A stretch of 64,000 bases of DNA from Sphaerisporangium viridialbum (GTDB lineage Bacteria; Actinomycetota; Actinomycetes; Streptosporangiales; Streptosporangiaceae): assembly GCF_049674955.1 (NCBI RefSeq), contig NZ_CP187232.1, forward strand, positions 4,030,001 through 4,094,000, written 5' to 3'. Positions 58,646 to 64,000 of this stretch are shown here, piece by piece. The notes under the pieces were generated by a model. It searched no databases, had not been told where the DNA came from, and worked only from the letters and a program-made list of their open reading frames with translations. Positions within the stretch are counted from its first letter, which is position 1. Every line of letters starts with the position of its first letter. The position numbers were made by a program, and so were the translations under genes.

Positions 58646-59212
58646 CTACTTGAGGACGGGGTAGCGCCTGACGAGCCGGGTGTCGCCCCACCATTCGCCG
58701 ATGCCGAGCGTGTTGCCGGCGCCCACCAGCGCAAGGCCGACCAGCACGATGGCGTAGATGATGTGCTCGTCCATGAAGGGGTTGGTGGCCAGCGGGAGTT
58801 CGGCCGCCCACATGAACACCAGGAGCAGGCTTCCGGTGGTGGCGGCGATCTTCATGCCTGCCCCGAGGATGAGGGCGGTGCCGATGCCCAGCAGGCCGAT
58901 CATGAACAGCCAGTCGACCCAGGGCTGGCCGGCCAGGCCGGCGAAGAACCCGCCGAAGGTGTGCTCGGTGGTGCCCTTGAGGAAGCCGGTGGTCGGGCTG
59001 CCGCCGTGGATCCACGCGCGGTTGGCGGGGGTGGCGAAGCCCCAGCCGAAGAGCTTGTCGAGGAAGGCCCACAGGAAGACCCACCCGATGGCGATGCGGG
59101 CGACGGCCCAGGCGTATTCGACGGGCCGGGCCTCCCCGCGCGGGTGCTCGACCTTCACGACGGGGGTATGGGCAGCGGCGTCATTCTGGTGGCGCCCTTC
59201 GGTGAGTGCCAT
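58646..59212 (-). CDS. DoxX-family membrane protein
   Basis: A 188-residue protein with four helices: WAVARIAIGWVFLWAFLDKLFGWGF, WVDWLFMIGLLGIGTALILG, AATTGSLLLVFMWAAELPLA and HIIYAIVLVGLALVGAGNTLG. The R-x-x-x-G-x-x-F/L-W-A start is typical of DoxX. In mycobacteria a DoxX protein acts with superoxide dismutase and a thiol oxidoreductase in redox defence. GGGAAGG precedes the ATG. It is divergent from the Acg-type gene, and a DosR-like box lies in between. Confidence 0.88.
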   Translation of the reverse strand: MALTEGRHQNDAAAHTPVVKVEHPRGEARPVEYAWAVARIAIGWVFLWAFLDKLFGWGFATPANRAWIHGGSPTTGFLKGTTEHTFGGFFAGLAGQPWVDWLFMIGLLGIGTALILGAGMKIAATTGSLLLVFMWAAELPLATNPFMDEHIIYAIVLVGLALVGAGNTLGIGEWWGDTRLVRRYPVLK

Positions 59213-59333
59213 GGCTGGCCTTCCCTTTCAGTGCGGGGGTCACTGTTTCTTCCGCCCTCATCACATCGTTTCGCCGTTCCATCAGGCAGTGCCGTCCGGC
59301 TTGGCCTGTCCAGCCGGACGTCCTGATCGATCC

Positions 59334-59347
59334 GGGACCTTAGGCTC
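59334..59347. promoter_or_regulatory. DosR/DevR-box-like site 3
   Basis: GGGACCTTAGGCTC, 11 of 14 positions in agreement with GGGACTWWAGTCCC, in the 210-bp gap between the divergent doxX and Acg-type genes. Confidence 0.45.
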
Positions 59348-59422
59348 TGTCGCCCGCCCGGCCAGGACACGAGCCTCAAGACGTCGATGCACGTCGATGC
59401 ACGTCGCTGAAGGAGGTACGTC

Positions 59423-60403
59423 ATGCCCTTTCCCGGTGCCACAGACCTCGGTGTCCGCTGGTTGCTGGCCGCGGCCGGTCAGGCACCTTCGGTCCACAAC
59501 ACCCAGCCGTGGCGCTTTCGGGTCGTACCCGGAAAGTGCATCGAGGTGCTCGCCGATCCTGACCGCAGGCTCAGGACCAGCGACCCGCGTGGCCGCTCCC
59601 TGCACGTGAGCTGTGGCGCCGCTCTGTTCAACCTGCGCCTGGCCATCCGTGTGGCCGGATACCAACCCCTGACCTCGCTGCTGCCCGACCCCCGGTGCGA
59701 GCGGCACCTACTGGCCACCGTCCGCATGCCGGAGTCACGGACGCCGTCTGTGACCGAACAGGAGCTGTACGCCAACATCGGCCGGAGACGTACCAACCGC
59801 GAGCCGTTCAGCGACAGGCGAGTCCCGCCCGGGGTGCTGGCGGAGCTGCGGATCGCGGCATCCAGACAAGGTGCCAATCTCGTCCCCCTGGACGGGCGCG
59901 GGGCGGCGGACCTGCTCGACTACGTCGCGATCGCCCAGGAGGAGCTGACCGGGGACCACGATTACCTGGCGGAGCTGCGGGCGTGGACGATGAGAGGAAC
60001 CCACTACGACGGCCTGCCCTCCTACGTCCTCGGCCCACGCCCGGCCGGCGACTCGACTGCGATCCGTGACTTCGGCACGCATCCGGACCGGCCTGCCGAG
60101 CACTTCGAGCATCAGCCGCAGATCGCGGTGCTCACCACTCCCGGCGACCGTCCCGCAGACTGGCTGCGAGCCGGGCAGGCATTGCAGCGGGTGTTGCTCC
60201 TCGCGAGCGCGCATGGCGTCTCGGCCTCGTTCCTCAACCAGCCTCTCGATCTGCGGGACATGCGCCGCCGCGCTGATCCCCACCACCGGCGCGGACATCC
60301 CCAGATGATCATCAGGCTGGGGTACGGCCCGGCCGTGCCGCGCGCGCCGCGCCGCCTTCCGGCAGAACTACGGACCGGTCGTGCCCAAAGACCCTGCCCT
60401 TGA
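59423..60403 (+). CDS. Acg-family FMN-binding protein
   Basis: A 326-residue nitroreductase-fold protein. APSVHNTQPWRFRV (FMN site) and IGRRRTNREPFSDR are hallmarks of the Acg family, whose mycobacterial members are among the most strongly DosR-induced genes and may store flavin rather than reduce nitro compounds. The C-terminal half is ALQRVLLLASAHGVSASFLNQP and MIIRLGYGPA. AGGAGG precedes the ATG. It leads the run CBS-BON, USP, sensor kinase. Confidence 0.9.
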   Translation: MPFPGATDLGVRWLLAAAGQAPSVHNTQPWRFRVVPGKCIEVLADPDRRLRTSDPRGRSLHVSCGAALFNLRLAIRVAGYQPLTSLLPDPRCERHLLATVRMPESRTPSVTEQELYANIGRRRTNREPFSDRRVPPGVLAELRIAASRQGANLVPLDGRGAADLLDYVAIAQEELTGDHDYLAELRAWTMRGTHYDGLPSYVLGPRPAGDSTAIRDFGTHPDRPAEHFEHQPQIAVLTTPGDRPADWLRAGQALQRVLLLASAHGVSASFLNQPLDLRDMRRRADPHHRRGHPQMIIRLGYGPAVPRAPRRLPAELRTGRAQRPCP

Positions 60404-60477
60404 GGACCTCCGCCTTCTTTGCCTGACGCGGGCCGATGGATGGGATGGAGTTGAAGGTCGAACAGAAGATGGAGCCC

Positions 60478-60504
60478 GCGGGCCCGCCCTCACAGCGGGC
60501 CCGC
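60478..60504. promoter_or_regulatory. Hairpin in the leader of the CBS-BON gene
   Basis: GCGGGCCCGC, seven bases, GCGGGCCCGC. Each arm is itself palindromic. It ends 22 bases before the start codon and just ahead of the ribosome site. It may end the upstream message or act on translation. Confidence 0.45.
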
Positions 60505-60526
60505 GAGGACCCGAAGGAGGGTCATC

Positions 60527-61213
60527 ATGCACATGAAGGTGCAAGACGTCATGACGACGGAAGTCGCCTCGGTCGATGAAGACACACCGTTCAAGGACAT
60601 CGCCGAGATGCTCATCGCCCGTCAGGTGAGCGCGGTTCCGGTGATGAATGTGAAAGGGCACGTCGTCGGAGTCGTCTCCGAGGCGGATCTGCTCCGCAAG
60701 GAGGAGTTCAGGGACCAGTTCTACCGTGAGGGCTACCGTCCCCCGCTGCGCGCGCGTGTCCGTGACCAGATCAGCCGGCAGGGCCGGAACGCCGAGGGCA
60801 AGGCGCGGGGCGAGACGGCCGTCGACCTGATGACGACGCCGGCTCGCACCGCCAAGCCTGACACCACTGTTGTCACCGCAGCCAGGCTCATGGACGAGCA
60901 TGGAGTGAAACGGCTGCCCGTCACCGATGACGAGGGGCGTCTGGTGGGTGTCGTCAGCCGCCACGACCTGCTGAAGGTGTTCGTCCGGAGCGACGAGGAG
61001 ATCTCCCGTGAGGTGCGTGAAGACGTTCTGACCCGTTCCCTGTGGATCGAGACCTCCAGCATCAAGGTCGCGACCCGCCGCGGAGTGGTGACCCTCACCG
61101 GCCACATGCGGCTCCGTGGCGAAGCCGAGATCGCCGTCCGGCTGACCCAGCGGGTGAACGGAGTCGTCGATGTGATCGATGAGATCGGTTGCGAGAACGA
61201 CACCCCCGAATGA
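60527..61213 (+). CDS. CBS-pair and BON-domain protein
   Basis: A 228-residue protein. The first CBS motif is at about 4-60 (VQDVMTTEVASVDEDTPFKDIAEML, VVGVVSEADLL), the second at about 97-150 (AVDLMTTPARTAKPDTTVV, LVGVVSRHDLLKVF). A BON domain covers 155-225 (VATRRGVVTLTGHM). CBS pairs bind adenine nucleotides; BON domains bind membranes or similar ligands. Similar proteins accompany universal stress proteins in hypoxia-induced loci. GGAGGG precedes the ATG; a second ATG follows two codons later. Confidence 0.92.
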   Translation: MHMKVQDVMTTEVASVDEDTPFKDIAEMLIARQVSAVPVMNVKGHVVGVVSEADLLRKEEFRDQFYREGYRPPLRARVRDQISRQGRNAEGKARGETAVDLMTTPARTAKPDTTVVTAARLMDEHGVKRLPVTDDEGRLVGVVSRHDLLKVFVRSDEEISREVREDVLTRSLWIETSSIKVATRRGVVTLTGHMRLRGEAEIAVRLTQRVNGVVDVIDEIGCENDTPE

Positions 61214-61257
61214 GAGAGGCGATAGCCGGACCGGATGCGCCCGGCTCAGAAATGGCC

Positions 61258-61276
61258 CCATCCGCTGGGCGGATGG
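61258..61276. promoter_or_regulatory. Hairpin in the leader of the USP gene
   Basis: CCATCCGC, loop TGG, GCGGATGG, ending 18 bases before the start codon and ahead of the GGGAGG ribosome site, in the same position as the hairpin of the upstream gene. Confidence 0.45.
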
Positions 61277-61294
61277 CCAGGCAAGGGAGGGATC

Positions 61295-62149
61295 ATGTCC
61301 AAGAGGATCGTGGTGGGTACTGACGGTTCGGTCTCCGCGGCCGCCGCTGTGGAGTGGGCCGTCGATGACGCCACGCGCAAGAAGGTACCCCTGCACATCG
61401 TCTCGGTGGTGGAGCACTGGCCCTACAGCATCGCGAGGTACCCCGCTCCTCCCGATGCCGGTGACATGCTGGTTCATGCCGCTGAACGCATACTCGCCGA
61501 TGCCGCGGCCCGCGCTCTGCGACACCGGCCGGAGGCCACGGTGACGACCGAGATGATCGAGGGGTACCCCGCCACGGTCCTTTGCGACCAGGAGAAGGAC
61601 GCCGCCCAGATCGTGGTCGGCAGCAGGGGCTTGGGCGGTTTCGCCGGAGCCATGCTGGGCTCGGTCAGCGGCCACGTCGCAGGGCGAGCTCACTGCCCCG
61701 TGGTCGTCGTACGCCCGGACGCCGAGGCCGCGCACGGCGAGATCGTCGTCGGAGTGGACGACTCCGCCGAATGCGAGCCCGCCCTGGCCTACGCCTTCGA
61801 GCAGGCACTGCTCCGTGGCGCCACGCTTCGTGCCCTCCATGCGTGGCTGTCGCCCCGGCACGGTTACATCCCCGGGATCCCCTACGACATGGACGACGTC
61901 CGACGGGCCCAGCACCAGCTCCTGGCTCAGAGGTTGGCGACCCTGGGCGGCAGGTATCCCCGCGTCACGGTTATAGAGGACGTTCAGTGCGCCCACCCCG
62001 TCGACGCGCTCACCCAGGCGTCCAAGAGAGCCGACCTTGTGGTCGTGGGCTCCCACGGCAGAGGCACGGTCGGTGCGCTGCTCCTCGGCTCCGTCAGCCG
62101 AGCTCTCCTGCACCACTCCTCCTGTCCCGTGGCCGTCGTCCGTTCCTGA
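61295..62149 (+). CDS. Universal stress protein with two UspA domains
   Basis: A 284-residue tandem USP. Each half starts with a DGS/DDS strand (VVGTDGSVSAAAAVEWA; VVGVDDSAECEPALAYA) and ends in an ATP-binding loop of the G-x2-G-x9-G-S type (GSRGLGGFAGAMLGSVSGHV; GSHGRGTVGALLLGSVSRAL). In mycobacteria such ATP-binding tandem USPs are DosR-regulated and influence growth arrest. GGGAGG precedes the ATG at 61295. Confidence 0.94.
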   Translation: MSKRIVVGTDGSVSAAAAVEWAVDDATRKKVPLHIVSVVEHWPYSIARYPAPPDAGDMLVHAAERILADAAARALRHRPEATVTTEMIEGYPATVLCDQEKDAAQIVVGSRGLGGFAGAMLGSVSGHVAGRAHCPVVVVRPDAEAAHGEIVVGVDDSAECEPALAYAFEQALLRGATLRALHAWLSPRHGYIPGIPYDMDDVRRAQHQLLAQRLATLGGRYPRVTVIEDVQCAHPVDALTQASKRADLVVVGSHGRGTVGALLLGSVSRALLHHSSCPVAVVRS

Positions 62150-62328
62150 CCCCGAAACCGTTCTCCATCCGCCCGCATCGGCCGGCGAAAGCCGCACTGT
62201 GGTTCCGAGCGCGAGCCCAGGAACAATCGAGCGTGCTGAAGAGAACGGAGCCGGGCTGATCCGCCCTGAGGGCACTTTGCTAGAGGGCGCGTGGGCCTAG
62301 ACGACTACTTGGTGTCAAACTCCCTGGT

Positions 62329-64000
62329 ATGACGGACAACAAGCTTCGTTCGCTTCTGCCGCAAATGCGGCTGGACGATCTGCTGTCGGAGCTGCGGACA
62401 CGACTGGAGGCCGTGCTGGCCACCCGCGACCGCGTGCACGGGTTGCTGGACGCGGTCGTCTCGGTAGGGAGCGATCTCGATCTGGAAACCGTGTTGCACC
62501 GGATCGTGGAAACCGCCGCCACCCTGGTGGATGCCAGCTACGGCGCGCTGGGAGTGATCGGCGATGGGAACACGCTGGTGCAGTTCGTCCCGGTAGGGCT
62601 GAGTGAGGAGGAGATTGCCCGGATCGAGCACTGGCCGCACGGCCTCGGACTGCTCGGGCTGCTCATCAAGGAGCCCCAGACACTGCGGCTGACCCATATC
62701 TCCCAGCATCCCGAGTCCTACGGCTTCCCTCCGGGGCATCCGCCGATGGGCAGCTTCCTCGGCGTGCCGGTCCGGGTCCGAAACGAGGTGTTCGGCAACC
62801 TGTACCTCACCGAGAAGCGGGGAGGCGGCGAGTTCGACGACGAAGACGAGGCGATCGTCGTCGCCCTGGCCACCGCGGCCGGTGTGGCCATCGAGAACGC
62901 CCGGCTGTACGAGGAGACCCGGCGTCGCGAGAGCTGGCTGGAGGCCTCCTCGGAGATCACCACTCGCCTGCTGTCCGGAGCCGAACCACGAGAGGTGCTC
63001 GCGTTGATGGCACGGCGGGCCCGGGAGATGGCCAATGCCGACGTGGTGGCGCTGCTGCTCCCCGGCGACGAGGTGGGCACCCTCCGCCTCGTTCTCGAGG
63101 ACGGTCAGGACGAGAAGCAGTACACCACCGGAGAGGTCGCCGGCTCGCTCGCCGGCCGGGCCTTCGTGACCGGTGAGCCGCTCATGGTGGAGAGCCCAGC
63201 GGAAAGCGATGTCCTCATCGCCTTCGCCCAGCCTGTTCCGGTCGGCCCGGTAGCGGCCGTTCCGTTCGGTGCTCCGGGTGCCGTGCGTGGTGTGCTGTCC
63301 CTGGCGAAGCGTCCTGGGCGCAGTCCATACAGTCATGCCGAACTGCGCACCCTTCATGCCTTCGCCGGGCAGGCGGCCGTCGCGCTGGAACTGGCCGAGA
63401 CCCGCAGGGACGCCGAGCGGCTGGGCCTGCTGGAGGATCGCGACCGTATCGCCAAGGATCTGCACGATGTCGTGATTCAGCGGCTCTTCGCGGTGGCCAT
63501 GACGCTTATGAGCGCGGTCCGCCTGGTCGAACGACCGGAGGCCTCCACCAGGTTGCAGAATGCGATCGACGAACTCGACGGCACCATCCGGCAGATCCGC
63601 TCCACCATCTTCGCCCTCCAGACCCCTAGCCAGCCGGGCACGCCAAGCCTGCGCGCCCAGATCGTGGACGTGGTGGAGGCCGCGCGTGGCCACCTGGGGT
63701 TCATGCCGGGACTGAGCATGGAAGGCCAGCTGGACAACGGAGTGTCCCCAGAGATCGCCGAACAGGTCCCGGCCGTGCTGCGTGAGGCGTTGTCCAACGT
63801 GGTACGCCATGCGAAGGCTTCCCGAGCCGACGTGACGACCCGTGTCCACGAGGGGTGGCTGACCATGGTCGTGGCGGACAACGGGGTCGGAGTCCCGGCG
63901 GAAGGCAGACGCAGCGGCCTGCGCAACCTCGAAGAACGCGCCGGCCGTCTCGGCGGCTCCTTCCAGGTGAACTCACCCCCAACCGGAGGCACCCACCTGG
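62329..64000 (+). CDS. GAF-domain sensor histidine kinase, DevS/DosS-like (3' end outside window)
   Basis: 557 codons are open to the window edge. GAF1 spans about 45-195 (DLDLETVLHRIVETAATLVDASYGALGVIG, SFLGVPVRVRNEVFGNLYLTEK). GAF2 spans about 210-360. A HisKA_3 domain carries the phospho-acceptor His at about residue 379 (IAKDLHDVVIQRLFAV). The ATPase domain follows (VLREALSNVVRHAKASRADV, VADNGVGVP, GLRNLEERAGRLGG). The layout is that of DevS/DosT heme oxygen sensors. GAF1 would need its heme His confirmed by alignment. The ATG at 62329 has no ribosome site. The partner response regulator is probably just beyond the window. Confidence 0.9.
   Translation, partial: MTDNKLRSLLPQMRLDDLLSELRTRLEAVLATRDRVHGLLDAVVSVGSDLDLETVLHRIVETAATLVDASYGALGVIGDGNTLVQFVPVGLSEEEIARIEHWPHGLGLLGLLIKEPQTLRLTHISQHPESYGFPPGHPPMGSFLGVPVRVRNEVFGNLYLTEKRGGGEFDDEDEAIVVALATAAGVAIENARLYEETRRRESWLEASSEITTRLLSGAEPREVLALMARRAREMANADVVALLLPGDEVGTLRLVLEDGQDEKQYTTGEVAGSLAGRAFVTGEPLMVESPAESDVLIAFAQPVPVGPVAAVPFGAPGAVRGVLSLAKRPGRSPYSHAELRTLHAFAGQAAVALELAETRRDAERLGLLEDRDRIAKDLHDVVIQRLFAVAMTLMSAVRLVERPEASTRLQNAIDELDGTIRQIRSTIFALQTPSQPGTPSLRAQIVDVVEAARGHLGFMPGLSMEGQLDNGVSPEIAEQVPAVLREALSNVVRHAKASRADVTTRVHEGWLTMVVADNGVGVPAEGRRSGLRNLEERAGRLGGSFQVNSPPTGGTHL

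Noticed and set aside
60368..63849. Two long minus-strand frames opposite the USP/CBS genes and the sensor kinase
   Set aside because: The plus-strand genes have full domain motifs; the minus frames are low-complexity shadows.
1..64000. CRISPR arrays, tRNA or rRNA genes, riboswitches
   Set aside because: No regularly spaced repeats, no cloverleaf-like sequence with conserved arms and no known riboswitch core were noticed by reading; a covariance-model scan would be decisive.

Overview
The window is high-GC DNA from a filamentous actinomycete, most likely of the Streptosporangiaceae or a close relative. The evidence is PafB/PafC beside TatA/TatC, expanded actinobacterial families (DUF397, DUF574 methyltransferase, DUF3073, DUF3866, DUF3147), a zinc-free ribosomal-protein operon, and many genes whose start codon lies 5-8 bases after a TANNNT box (apparent leaderless mRNAs). 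No rRNA, tRNA, CRISPR array or intact transposase was seen. The species assignment is inference.

Layout. 0-25 kb is mostly conserved backbone: a DUF397 fragment, DUF3866, pafB-pafC, tatA-tatC, a lipid kinase, a PfkB kinase, two tandem paralogous secreted proteins, an Mtr4/HelY-type helicase, a SpoIIE phosphatase / 5'-3' exonuclease / RNB nuclease operon, an M24 peptidase, an acyl-CoA dehydrogenase, an aldo/keto reductase, DUF3073, an ArsR regulator, a BenE transporter with a divergent XRE-cupin regulator, an MDMPI-like protein, a DUF3147 pair and prolyl aminopeptidase. This backbone is interrupted at 4.8-7.2 kb by two truncated genes (ThuA/discoidin/sugar dehydrogenase and small laccase) fused at their 5' ends and bracketed by a duplicated 44-bp promoter element.

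25-35 kb is a patchwork. It holds a DUF574 methyltransferase, a nitroreductase, small membrane proteins, a deletion-scarred GH42 beta-galactosidase and MFS transporter, a diverged COG0523 protein divergent from a five-gene cysteine-free ribosomal protein operon (L33, L31, L28, S14, L32) with a Zur-like site between them, a strong terminator, gene debris (enolase-superfamily and PflA scraps), a PAP2 phosphatase fused to a methyltransferase remnant, and a CmtR-like / P1B-ATPase cadmium-lead efflux operon.

37-42.6 kb (GNAT/acyl-CoA-synthetase fusion, cydAB) and 58.6-64 kb (DoxX, Acg-type FMN protein, CBS-BON protein, double universal stress protein, GAF sensor kinase cut by the window end) look like the two halves of a DosR/DevR-type low-oxygen or redox stress locus. 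DosR-box-like sites lie at 40.05, 40.12 and 59.33 kb.

Between the halves sits a coherent 16-kb catabolic island (42.6-58.5 kb). It contains two DJ-1/PfpI proteins, a phosphotriesterase-like lactonase, an FCD/GntR regulator, an OtnK-like acid-sugar kinase, an OtnC-like class II aldolase, an Asp/Glu-racemase-family protein, an amidohydrolase, a bicupin, a C45 N-terminal-nucleophile amide hydrolase, a PotABCD-like ABC transporter, an SDR dehydrogenase and an FAH-family hydrolase. Variants of one palindrome, TGTC-A-GACA, occur in front of its transcription units and are the best candidate for the GntR operator. I know of no described pathway with this gene set. It is the most interesting part of the window: probably import and stepwise breakdown of an amide- or lactone-containing acid-sugar compound.
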